From Streptomyces sp. GESEQ-4 (GTDB taxonomy: Bacteria; Actinomycetota; Actinomycetes; Streptomycetales; Streptomycetaceae): a stretch of DNA of 64,000 nucleotides. The notes below the pieces were generated by a model. The model worked only from the letters and a program-made list of their open reading frames with translations. It did not search any database and was not told the origin of the DNA. This document shows positions 42,791 through 51,478 of this stretch, in pieces; the first letter of the stretch is position 1, and each line of letters opens with the position of its first letter. The position numbers were made by a program, and so were the translations under genes. The stretch is from positions 310,001 to 374,000 of the forward strand of contig NZ_JAFFSU010000004.1 in assembly GCF_017948455.1 (NCBI RefSeq), in the 5' to 3' direction.

Positions 42791-44497
42791 GTGAGGACAG
42801 CGACACTGGGGCCGGCGCAGCGCGCCGAGTCCCTGGCAGCAATGGCCGAGCACGAGCTGGACCTGCTGGTGGTGGGCGGCGGCGTCGTCGGCGCCGGCAC
42901 GGCCCTGGACGCGGTGACACGCGGCCTGTCCACGGGGCTGGTCGAGGCACGTGACTGGGCGTCGGGCACATCGAGCAGGTCCAGCAAGCTGATCCATGGC
43001 GGCCTGCGCTATCTGGAGATGCTCGACTTCGCGCTCGTCCGGGAGGCGCTGAAGGAGCGCGGGCTGCTGCTGGAGCGGCTGGCCCCGCATCTCGTGAAGC
43101 CGGTGCCGTTCCTGTACCCGCTGCAACACCAGGGCTGGGAGCGCCTGTACGCAGGATCGGGCGTCGCGCTCTACGACGCCATGTCGATGGCCCGCGGCCA
43201 CGGCCGGGGACTGCCCGTGCACCGCCATCTGAGCCGCCGTCACGCCCTGCGCGTCGCGCCCGCCCTGAAGGCGGAGGCGCTGGTCGGCGCGTTGCAGTAC
43301 TACGACGCGCAGATGGACGACGCCCGCTTCGTGGCGACCCTGGTGCGCACCGCCGCGGTGTACGGGGCGAAGACCGCCAACCGCGCCCGCGTGACCGGCT
43401 TCCTGCGCGAGGGCGAACGAGTCGTCGGGGCCCGGGTGCAGGACGTGGAGGCGGGCGGGGAGTACGAGATCCGCGCCAAGCAGATCGTCAACGCCACGGG
43501 CGTGTGGACCGACGACACGCAGGCGCTGGTGGGGGAGCGTGGGCAGTTCCACGTCCGCGCGTCCAAGGGCATCCATCTGGTCGTGCCCAAGGACCGCATC
43601 CACTCGTCGACCGGTCTGATCCTGCGCACCGAGAAGTCCGTGCTGTTCGTCATCCCGTGGGGCCGCCACTGGATCATCGGCACCACCGACACCGACTGGG
43701 ACCTCGACAAGGCCCACCCGGCCGCCTCCAGCGCCGACATCGACTACCTGCTGGAGCATGTGAACTCCGTGCTCGCGGTGCCGCTCACGCGCGACGACGT
43801 CGAGGGCGTGTACGCGGGGCTGCGCCCGCTGCTGGCCGGCGAGTCCGACGCCACGAGCAAACTGTCCCGCGAGCACACCGTCGCGCACCCGGTGCCGGGG
43901 CTGGTGGTCGTCGCGGGCGGCAAGTACACGACGTACCGCGTGATGGCCAAGGACGCGGTGGACGAGGCGGTGCACGGCCTCGACATGCGGGTCGCCGAGT
44001 GCGTCACCGAGGACGTCCCGCTGATCGGCGCCGAGGGCTACCGGGCGCTGTGGAACGCGCGCGCACGGATCGCCGCCCGCTCGGGGCTCCATGTGGTGCG
44101 CGTGGAGCACCTGTTGAACCGGTACGGGGCGATGGCGGAGGAAGTCCTCGACCTCATCGGCGCCGACGCGTCGCTGGGTGAGCCCCTGCAGGCCGCCGAC
44201 GACTATCTGCGCGCCGAGGTCGTGTACGCCGCCTCGCACGAGGGAGCACGGCACCTGGACGACGTACTGACCCGGCGTACCCGTATCTCCATCGAGACCT
44301 TCGACCGCGGGACGCGCAGTGCCCGTGAGGCCGCCGAGCTGATGGCGCCCGTCCTCGGCTGGGACAAGGACCACATCGAGCGCGAGATCGAGCACTACGA
44401 GAAGCGGGTGCAGGCGGAGCGGGAGTCGCAGCGCCAGCCGGACGACCTGACGGCGGATGCGGCCAGGCTGGGGGCGCCGGACATCGTGCCGTTGTAG
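42791..44497 (+). CDS. glpD: FAD-dependent glycerol-3-phosphate dehydrogenase
   Basis: Membrane-associated flavoenzyme oxidising sn-glycerol-3-phosphate to dihydroxyacetone phosphate and feeding the quinone pool, 568 residues. The dinucleotide-binding motif LLVVGGGVVGAGTALDAVTR (about 25-44) is followed by SSRSSKLIHGGLRYLE, FVIPWGRHWIIGTTDTDWDL, YAGLRPLLAG and the C-terminal alpha-helical DAO_C domain (RVEHLLNRYGAMAEEVLDLI). The start is the GTG at 42791 with GGAGG five bases upstream. The gene precedes the kinase array with a 115-base gap; there is no glycerol kinase or transporter gene here. Confidence 0.94.
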   Translation: MRTATLGPAQRAESLAAMAEHELDLLVVGGGVVGAGTALDAVTRGLSTGLVEARDWASGTSSRSSKLIHGGLRYLEMLDFALVREALKERGLLLERLAPHLVKPVPFLYPLQHQGWERLYAGSGVALYDAMSMARGHGRGLPVHRHLSRRHALRVAPALKAEALVGALQYYDAQMDDARFVATLVRTAAVYGAKTANRARVTGFLREGERVVGARVQDVEAGGEYEIRAKQIVNATGVWTDDTQALVGERGQFHVRASKGIHLVVPKDRIHSSTGLILRTEKSVLFVIPWGRHWIIGTTDTDWDLDKAHPAASSADIDYLLEHVNSVLAVPLTRDDVEGVYAGLRPLLAGESDATSKLSREHTVAHPVPGLVVVAGGKYTTYRVMAKDAVDEAVHGLDMRVAECVTEDVPLIGAEGYRALWNARARIAARSGLHVVRVEHLLNRYGAMAEEVLDLIGADASLGEPLQAADDYLRAEVVYAASHEGARHLDDVLTRRTRISIETFDRGTRSAREAAELMAPVLGWDKDHIEREIEHYEKRVQAERESQRQPDDLTADAARLGAPDIVPL

Positions 44498-44612
44498 AGC
44501 CTTCGGCTCCCGCAGTCCCTTCCGCTCGGCGCCTGGGGCACCCTGGGCGTCGGGCACTTGCCGAGTAAGAGACAATGGAGGCTCTGTCAGGGCGGGTTGC
44601 ATGAGGGGACGC

Positions 44613-46661
44613 ATGTCGGAGGCGGAGCGGGCGGGGACATCCCGTCAGGACAAGAGCGCACGTCTCCTCGCCGGGCGGTACCGGCTGGGAGATGTGCTCG
44701 GCCGCGGCGGCATGGGCACGGTCTGGCGTGCCGAGGACGAAACCCTGGGGCGGACGGTCGCCGTCAAGGAACTCAGGTTTCCGTCCAGCATCGACGAGGA
44801 CGAGAAACGACGGCTCATCACGCGCACCCTGCGTGAGGCCAAGGCGATCGCGCGGATCCGTAACAACAGCGCGGTGACGGTCTTCGACGTGGTCGACGAG
44901 GACGACCGGCCGTGGATCGTGATGGAACTCGTCGAGGGCAAGTCGCTCGCCGAGGTCATCCGGGAGGACGGCCTGCTGGAGCCCCGGCGCGCGGCCGAGG
45001 TGGGCCTCGCGGTCCTCGATGTGCTGCGTTCGGCTCACCGCGAGGGCATCCTGCACCGCGATGTGAAGCCGTCGAACGTGCTGCTCGAGTCCGGCTCCGA
45101 CCGGGTCGTGCTCACCGACTTCGGTATCGCGCAGGTCGAGGGCGACCCGTCCATCACATCGACCGGCATGCTCGTCGGCGCCCCCTCCTACATCTCCCCG
45201 GAGCGGGCCCGCGGGCACAAGCCGGGACCGGCGGCCGACCTGTGGTCGCTCGGCGGGCTGCTGTACGCGTCGGTCGAGGGTGCCCCGCCGTACGACAAGG
45301 GGTCCGCGATCGCGACGCTCACCGCGGTGATGACCGAGCCGCTGGAGGAGCCGAAGAACGCGGGACCGCTCAAGGACGTCATCTACGGCCTGCTCACCAA
45401 GGACCCGGCCCAGCGGCTGGACGACGCCGGTGCGCGCGCCATGCTCAACGCGGTGATCCACGCGCCCGAGCCGAAGGAGGCCGAGCCGGAGCCGCCGGCG
45501 GACGCGACGAAGGTCGTGCCGCTGCCGGCGCAGCCGGACGAGCCGAAGGACAAGACGGGCAAGGCGGGTTCCGCGGGCGCGGAGGCGGGTGAGCGGCTGC
45601 GGGGCGCGCTGCGTTCCATGCGAAAGGCCGCCGCGTCGGCCGGGGCGGCCACGGCGTCGGCCGCGGCCACCGCTCGCCCCAAGTCCGGGAGCGATACGAC
45701 GGTTTCGGAATCCGAGGGTGCGGCTGAGACCGCGTCCGGGGAATCGGGTACGGCGACGGCGTCGGCGTCGGCCGGCGAGCGCCTCGCCTCGGATGAGGCC
45801 TCCGGATCATCGCAGGCCGCGAACACGGCCTCGAGCGGGCGGAGTTCGGGCTGGCCCGTCATGCCGCCGCCCGACCTGCCGCCGCGGCCCGTGCCCAGGG
45901 CGCCGCTCACCGATGTGGTGCCCAAGCGGACGCTGGTGATCATCGCGGTGGTCGTCGTGCTCGCGGTGCTCGGCACGGTGCTGGCGTTCATGTTCGGGGA
46001 CGACGACGGTTCGAACGACTCGGCGGGCGGCGGCAAGGCCTCCGCCTCGGCGAGTGCGAGCGCCTCGACCAAGGAGGACGCGGGCGGGGGCACGCGTACG
46101 GACAGTAAGGCGACGGAGTCCGCCGGGGCGGGGTCGACGACGGGTTCGACGTCCGGTTCCGGGTCCGGAAGTACGCCGAGCACGAGTGCGAGTGGGTCCG
46201 GTGACAGTGGTGCCGAGGCCGGCGGGGCGGCCGGGGTGGCGTCGACGCACCAGGGCGGCACCTATGCGATCGGGCTGCCCAAGGGGTGGAAGTTCCAGAC
46301 CGCGGGGGCTGCGGGCGACCGGTTCACCGGGCCCGACGGGCAGAAGCTGCTGGTCGCCTGGACGTCCACGCCGAAGGATGACCCCGTGGCGGACTGGAAG
46401 AGCCAGGAGTCCGGCATGAAGCGCGCTCAGTACCAGAGGATCCGGATAGAGGCGGTGGGCTACCGCGGCTGGAACGCGGCCGACTGGGAGTTCACCTATG
46501 TCGAGAGCGGGACGAAGTACCGGACCATCGACCGAGGGTTCGTCGTCGACGACGACCAGGGTTATGCGCTGATGTACACCGCGAAAGCCGCGAACTGGGG
46601 CAGCGAGCTGCGCAAGGACACCTGGCGGACGCTGGCGAAGAGTTTCGAACCCAAGTCGTGA
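44613..46661 (+). CDS. Ser/Thr protein kinase 1 of six, membrane-spanning
   Basis: Bacterial Hanks-type kinase, 682 residues. The kinase domain is at about 20-285: Gly-loop LGRGGMGTVWRA, K52 in AVKEL, ILHRDVKPSNVLL, DFGIAQVEG, activation segment ending SYISPERARG. A long Ala/Ser/Glu-rich linker, a transmembrane helix (LVIIAVVVVLAVLGTVLAFM) and a Ser/Gly-rich low-complexity stretch lead to an extracytoplasmic domain (about 540-680; YAIGLPKGWKFQ) shared by the other kinases. It has no PASTA repeats. The start is the ATG at 44613 with AGGGG before it, rather than the ATG at 44601. It is first in an array of six same-strand genes. Confidence 0.93.
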   Translation: MSEAERAGTSRQDKSARLLAGRYRLGDVLGRGGMGTVWRAEDETLGRTVAVKELRFPSSIDEDEKRRLITRTLREAKAIARIRNNSAVTVFDVVDEDDRPWIVMELVEGKSLAEVIREDGLLEPRRAAEVGLAVLDVLRSAHREGILHRDVKPSNVLLESGSDRVVLTDFGIAQVEGDPSITSTGMLVGAPSYISPERARGHKPGPAADLWSLGGLLYASVEGAPPYDKGSAIATLTAVMTEPLEEPKNAGPLKDVIYGLLTKDPAQRLDDAGARAMLNAVIHAPEPKEAEPEPPADATKVVPLPAQPDEPKDKTGKAGSAGAEAGERLRGALRSMRKAAASAGAATASAAATARPKSGSDTTVSESEGAAETASGESGTATASASAGERLASDEASGSSQAANTASSGRSSGWPVMPPPDLPPRPVPRAPLTDVVPKRTLVIIAVVVVLAVLGTVLAFMFGDDDGSNDSAGGGKASASASASASTKEDAGGGTRTDSKATESAGAGSTTGSTSGSGSGSTPSTSASGSGDSGAEAGGAAGVASTHQGGTYAIGLPKGWKFQTAGAAGDRFTGPDGQKLLVAWTSTPKDDPVADWKSQESGMKRAQYQRIRIEAVGYRGWNAADWEFTYVESGTKYRTIDRGFVVDDDQGYALMYTAKAANWGSELRKDTWRTLAKSFEPKS

Positions 46662-46815
46662 CGTGACGGGCCCGGCGTAACGGGGCATGAGATCTGGGCA
46701 TCACCTCGGTGCGGGTTGCCTCCGGCACGTATCGTGAGTGGTTGCGGACCGTACGCATCCATAACGGGCCGCAAGGCGAACGGATTTGACCAACCGGGCG
46801 GCCGGGGGAGGCAAC

Positions 46816-49608
46816 GTGGACGACTATGCGGGTCGGGTACTCGCCGACCGCTACCGCCTGCCGCTGCCGCCGTCCGACGAGTACGAACTCACCGAGTCCC
46901 GGGCCTTCGACACCTACAGCGGGCAGGAAGTCCTGGTCAGGCAGGTGCCGTTGCCGGAGATCGTCGAGGCCGAGGTGCTCGACGCGGAGGGGCTGCCGGA
47001 CGGGTTCACGGCACGGTTGCCAGACGGTTTCGCGGCCCGGGACCGTGGGGCGCGGGAGCGTGGTGCGCGACGCCCTCCGGTGCGGAAGGCCACGCGGCGG
47101 CCCACCGATCCGGCCGTACGGCGTGCCGTGGAGGCCGCCCAGGCCGCGGCCCGGATTCCCGACCACCCCCGGCTCGACCAGGTCTTCGACGTGTTCGCCG
47201 AGGGCGGTTCGCTGTGGATCGTCAGCGAACTGGTGGCCGCACGGCCGCTGGCGGCCCTCCTCGCCGAGAAGCCGCTGACGCCGTACCGGGCGGCCGAGGT
47301 CGCCTCCGACGTCCTGATGGCCCTGCGCGTCCTGCACGCCCACGGCTGGGTCCACCGCAACATCACCGCCCGCACGGTCCTCGTCTGCGACGACGGCCGC
47401 GTCATGCTGACCGGCCTCGCGGTCGGGGCGGCGGAGGAGGCGTTGTGCGGGTACGACCCGGTACCAGCTGAGGACGGCGAGGCGGGCGGGGGCGCGGACG
47501 CGGGCGCGGGGGAGGGTGGCGCTCCGGGGTTCGGTGACGGGCGTGGGGGCGGAGATTCCGGCGGGTCCGTGGGCTTCCGGGACGCGGATGGCCGTGGTTC
47601 GTCGGGTGGGTTCGGTGGTGCTGGTGGTCCGGTGAGTCCGGGCGGCTTCGGAGGGCCCGGCGGCAGCGGTGGCGGTTCTGGGGCCGCGGACGTCGATCCC
47701 GAGGCCGCGCGGAGGGCCGCGATCGAGGCTCGGGCGGCCGGAGGGCTGCCGGCCGTCGGGGCGGAAGCGGCGAACGGGGCGGGCGCGTCGAGCGCGATCG
47801 CCCGCAGGGCTCCCGACATCGGCGGTGACATCCGGGCCGCGCGGGCCGGGGCGATCGCCGCGTATCGAGCGGGCGCCCGCGCCGCGGCCCGCGTCCAGGA
47901 GGCGGAGCAGAGCAGCCGGGCCGCCCTCCCCGGGGCCCGCCCCTCCCCTGAGGGCACCCCGCACGCTCAGACCGACGGCTCGACGCAGCGGCCGTATGCC
48001 GACGGCGCCCAGCAGCCGCCGTACGCCCCCGGAAGCGACGCGTCCAACCTCCGGCCCGCGTCCGAAACCGGCGTCGACCCGTCGCCGTACCCCTACGACC
48101 ACGGCCTCGACATCCCGCCGAATTCCCTTGCCCCGGGAGAGATCGCCGACCCGTACGGAGTGGGCGGAGCCTCCTGGCACGGGGCCGCGCCGCGGGGTGT
48201 GCAGACCGGGGCCCATGGGCAAGTCGGCGGCGACCAGGGGGGCCGTACGGCACTCCCTCCCGGAGCGAACGCCCCCGCCCCCCTTCCCGACGCCTCCCAG
48301 ACCCCGCCCCCCAGCCGCTGGGACGACCTCGTCGCCGGGGCGCCGGTGCGGCGGGGGCCGACGACCGCGCTGGCCGCCGAGCGGGCGCGGCAGGCGCGGA
48401 TGGCTGTGGTGGGGCCGGTGACGGAGCGCTGGGCGCCGGAGCAGGCCGGGCCGGTGCACGAGAACTGGCAGTTGGCGGCGCCGATCGGGCCGGCCACCGA
48501 TCTGTGGGCGCTGGGGGCGTTGCTGTTCCGGGCCGTGCAGGGGCATGCGCCGTATCCGGAGGAGTCGACGGCCGAGCTGGTGCAGCTGGTGTGCGCGGAG
48601 CCGCCCGCCTTCGCGGAGGAGTGCGGTCCGCTGCGGCCGGTCGTCGAGTCGTTGCTGCGTCAGGACCCCACCGACCGGCTCGAGTTCGAGGAGCTGCGGG
48701 GCTGGCTGCGTTCGCTGGTGCGGTCGGCGCCCGAGCCGGAAGCGGGGGCGCATGTCGTCGCCGCGCCGCCCGTCGACGCGAGCCGGCTGCCGATCGTACG
48801 GCGCAAGGGCGAGCTGGTGCGCAGGCGGCGGGCCGGACTGCCCGCGACGCACGGGCGGCACAAGCGGGCGCGGCAGCAGGCCCGTTCGCCGCGGAGTCTC
48901 GGCCGTACGTTGCTGCTGGTGGTGTTGCTGGCGATGGCCGCGGCGATCGCGTACGCGATGCTGTTCATGCCCAAGTCCGACAGCACCGGCACCGAGGACA
49001 CCGACCGGACCGGGGCCGCCGGTGAAGTGAGCCAGGAACCCGCGCAGTCGCCCGAGGCGAGCAGTGAGCCGCGGCCCGACCAGACCTCGCCGGGCGCGGA
49101 GAGCCCCTCGGCGTCCGCCGGTTCCGACGAGACGCAGACCACCGCTCCCGACCTCCCCGACGGCTTCGCACTGCGCACGGACCGGGAGGGCTTCGCCGTC
49201 GCCGTCGCGGGCGGCTGGGACCGGACCGCGAAGAACGGGCGCGGGCAGGTCGTCTACTCGAACGGCGACTTCGACCTCATCGTCGTACCGGGACGGGACA
49301 CCGCGGACGAGTACGGCACCGATCCGATGGCGTATCAGCGGGAGAAAGAGCCCGAGTTGCAGCCGTACCGCGACTCCAGCTGGGCCACCGCCACCGGCCT
49401 GAAGACGATTCAGGTGGGCGGGCGGACCATGGCCGAGGGGCAGTTCACCTGGACCGGCGCCGACGGCCGCGAGCTGTTCGTGCGCAACCTCGCGATCCTG
49501 ATCGACGGGCGCTATCACGTGCTGCAACTGCGCGGCCCGGACGCCGAGCGGGACGAAGTGACGCGGCTGTACGAGCAGGCGGCGGCCACCTATCGGTTCA
49601 CGGGCTGA
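46816..49608 (+). CDS. Pseudokinase 2 of six, membrane-spanning
   Basis: A 930-residue member of the kinase array whose kinase domain has lost its key residues. It begins MDDYAGRVLADRYRLPLPPS from a GTG preceded by GGGGGAGG. There is no glycine loop, the VAIK Lys is Arg (LVRQVPL, R42), HRD reads HRN (WVHRNITARTVLV, N182), and DFG is absent (VMLTGLAVG, about 196-204). A long Gly/Ala/Pro-rich insert splits the domain before the C-lobe (TDLWALGALLFRAVQG). A transmembrane helix (TLLLVVLLAMAAAIAYAMLF) and an extracytoplasmic domain (FALRTDREGFAVAVAGGWDR) follow. It probably acts as scaffold or allosteric partner for the neighbouring kinases. Confidence 0.9.
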   Translation: MDDYAGRVLADRYRLPLPPSDEYELTESRAFDTYSGQEVLVRQVPLPEIVEAEVLDAEGLPDGFTARLPDGFAARDRGARERGARRPPVRKATRRPTDPAVRRAVEAAQAAARIPDHPRLDQVFDVFAEGGSLWIVSELVAARPLAALLAEKPLTPYRAAEVASDVLMALRVLHAHGWVHRNITARTVLVCDDGRVMLTGLAVGAAEEALCGYDPVPAEDGEAGGGADAGAGEGGAPGFGDGRGGGDSGGSVGFRDADGRGSSGGFGGAGGPVSPGGFGGPGGSGGGSGAADVDPEAARRAAIEARAAGGLPAVGAEAANGAGASSAIARRAPDIGGDIRAARAGAIAAYRAGARAAARVQEAEQSSRAALPGARPSPEGTPHAQTDGSTQRPYADGAQQPPYAPGSDASNLRPASETGVDPSPYPYDHGLDIPPNSLAPGEIADPYGVGGASWHGAAPRGVQTGAHGQVGGDQGGRTALPPGANAPAPLPDASQTPPPSRWDDLVAGAPVRRGPTTALAAERARQARMAVVGPVTERWAPEQAGPVHENWQLAAPIGPATDLWALGALLFRAVQGHAPYPEESTAELVQLVCAEPPAFAEECGPLRPVVESLLRQDPTDRLEFEELRGWLRSLVRSAPEPEAGAHVVAAPPVDASRLPIVRRKGELVRRRRAGLPATHGRHKRARQQARSPRSLGRTLLLVVLLAMAAAIAYAMLFMPKSDSTGTEDTDRTGAAGEVSQEPAQSPEASSEPRPDQTSPGAESPSASAGSDETQTTAPDLPDGFALRTDREGFAVAVAGGWDRTAKNGRGQVVYSNGDFDLIVVPGRDTADEYGTDPMAYQREKEPELQPYRDSSWATATGLKTIQVGGRTMAEGQFTWTGADGRELFVRNLAILIDGRYHVLQLRGPDAERDEVTRLYEQAAATYRFTG

Positions 49609-49744
49609 CAGCGCTTGCGGTGTTCGGTTGCCTGTCGGCCGCCGAAGCGACAACCGTCACAGGACTGTCTCCGTGCCACCCCCGCGGTTCCCTGCGGGCG
49701 GGCCGGTCCTTAGTCTGACCCTGTCAAGACCATTGCGGGGCAAC

Positions 49745-51415
49745 GTGAATCAGATGCAGGGCCTGCTTCTCGCGGGCCGCTACCGGCTTGCCGACTCGAT
49801 CGGCAGCGGCGGCATGGGCCGTGTGTGGCGCGCGCATGACGAGGTGCTGCACCGGGCGGTGGCGATCAAGGAACTGACCGCCGCGCTCTATGTCTCCGAG
49901 GCGGACCAGGAGAGACTCCTCGCCCGTACCCGGGCGGAGGCGCGCGCGGCCGCGCGGATCAACCACTCCGCCGTCGTCACCGTGCACGACGTGCTGGAGC
50001 ACGACGGCCGGCCGTGGATCGTGATGGAACTGATCGAGGGCCACTCGCTCGCCGACGCGGTGAAGGAGCGGAGCCGGGTCGCGCCGGAGGAGACCGCGCG
50101 TATCGGACTGTGGGTGCTGCGCGCCCTGCGTGCCGCCCACTCCGCCGGTGTCCTGCACCGCGATGTGAAGCCCGGCAACGTCCTCCTCTCGCAGGACGGG
50201 CGCGTACTCCTCACCGACTTCGGTATCGCGCAGATCGAGGGCGACAACACGATCACCCGCACCGGAGAGGTCGTCGGCTCGGTCGACTACCTGGCCCCCG
50301 AGCGCATCCGCGGCCATGATCCCGGGCCGTCCTCCGACCTGTGGGCGCTGGGTGCCACGCTGTACACGGCGGTGGAGGGCAGGTCGCCGTTCCGCCGCAC
50401 CTCGCCGCTGACCACCATGCAGGCGGTCGTCGAGGAGGAGCCCGCGCCGCCGCAGCATGCCGGCCCGCTCGGCGACGTCATCACCGCCCTGCTGCACAAG
50501 GATCCGGCCGTACGACCCGACGCGGAGGCCGCCGAGCTGATGCTCGCGGAGGCGGCGGAGGGGCGTCGGTCCAGCGGGGCGCAGGTGTATGTGCCGACGC
50601 AACATGGGGGCCCGCAACATGTGGTCCCGCACCATGGGGTCGCGCAACATGGGGTCGCACACCATGAGACCGGCGCCGTGCATGTGCCGCAGAGTCCGGA
50701 CACCGGGGCGCCGTATCCGCCCGCCACCGGCCCGACGACGTTCGCGCCACCGACCGGCATCGGGCCAGTGCCCCCCGCCCGGCCGAAGCGCCGCCGACTG
50801 CGCACGCTCGCCCTGGTCGTCGTACTCGCCGCGCTGGTCGGCGGCGGTGGCGCCGTGGCGTACCAGAAGTGGGACGAGGAGCGGCAGACGGACACTATGT
50901 CTGCGCCGCCTTCGCCCAGCCCCACGGAGTCAGATGGCTGGGTGGACGTGAACGACCCGCTGGGCTTCGGTCTCTCCCTCCCCAAGGGCTGGGAGCGGAA
51001 GCCCTACAGCGACGAGGGCGACCTCACGCAGATCGACTACACGCCCGACGGCGGCAAGCACTTCGTCCGCATCGCCATCGACACCTCACCGGACTTCGCC
51101 GACCCGTACCAGCATCAGCTTGACCTGGAAGAACAGCTCAAGATCAACGGGTTGGTCAACTACAACCGCGTGACCATGGAGGAGAACACCTACCGCGATC
51201 ACAAGGGTTCGCTGTGGGAGTACACCTGGACCGCGCTGAAGAAGGATCCTCCGTACGTCGCCGGGCCGCGCCGTGCCGTCGAAGAGATGTACATCGCCCG
51301 GGACGGCACCGAGTACGTGATCTACATGTCGTCGCCGGCAGAGGACTGGGCGACGGCCGACAAACAGTTCAAGCGGATTCTGCAGAGCTGGCGGGAGCCC
51401 ACCCGCACGCCCTGA
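49745..51415 (+). CDS. Ser/Thr protein kinase 3 of six, membrane-spanning
   Basis: A 556-residue active-type kinase: IGSGGMGRVWRA, K42 in AIKEL, VLHRDVKPGNVLL, DFGIAQIEG and YLAPERIRG in a domain at about 10-275. The juxtamembrane linker contains five His-rich pentapeptide repeats (QHGGP, QHVVP, HHGVA, QHGVA, HHETG) encoded by 15-base DNA repeats at 50599-50673. One transmembrane helix (LALVVVLAALVGGGGAVAY) and the array-type extracytoplasmic domain (FGLSLPKGWERKPY, DEGDLTQIDYTPDG) follow. The start is the GTG at 49745, with the ATG three codons on as alternative. It lies 136 bases after the pseudokinase gene. Confidence 0.93.
   Translation: MNQMQGLLLAGRYRLADSIGSGGMGRVWRAHDEVLHRAVAIKELTAALYVSEADQERLLARTRAEARAAARINHSAVVTVHDVLEHDGRPWIVMELIEGHSLADAVKERSRVAPEETARIGLWVLRALRAAHSAGVLHRDVKPGNVLLSQDGRVLLTDFGIAQIEGDNTITRTGEVVGSVDYLAPERIRGHDPGPSSDLWALGATLYTAVEGRSPFRRTSPLTTMQAVVEEEPAPPQHAGPLGDVITALLHKDPAVRPDAEAAELMLAEAAEGRRSSGAQVYVPTQHGGPQHVVPHHGVAQHGVAHHETGAVHVPQSPDTGAPYPPATGPTTFAPPTGIGPVPPARPKRRRLRTLALVVVLAALVGGGGAVAYQKWDEERQTDTMSAPPSPSPTESDGWVDVNDPLGFGLSLPKGWERKPYSDEGDLTQIDYTPDGGKHFVRIAIDTSPDFADPYQHQLDLEEQLKINGLVNYNRVTMEENTYRDHKGSLWEYTWTALKKDPPYVAGPRRAVEEMYIARDGTEYVIYMSSPAEDWATADKQFKRILQSWREPTRTP
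50599..50673 (+). repeat. Five 15-bp tandem repeats encoding His-rich pentapeptides
   Basis: Five consecutive 15-base units (first unit GCAACATGGGGGCCC) inside kinase gene 3. They keep the reading frame and put nine histidines in 25 residues, just on the cytoplasmic side of the transmembrane helix. Copy number could vary by slippage without shifting the frame. Confidence 0.85.
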
Positions 51416-51478
51416 ACTTTCGGCCACCGCCCGTGACTTGGCCGATCGGCGCTCCGGAGGGGACCCATCCGGTGCGGC

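Noticed and set aside
41180..44614. Long minus-strand open frame opposite glpD
   Set aside because: Shadow of glpD and the neighbouring sugar-dehydrogenase gene; no domain and no ribosome-binding site.
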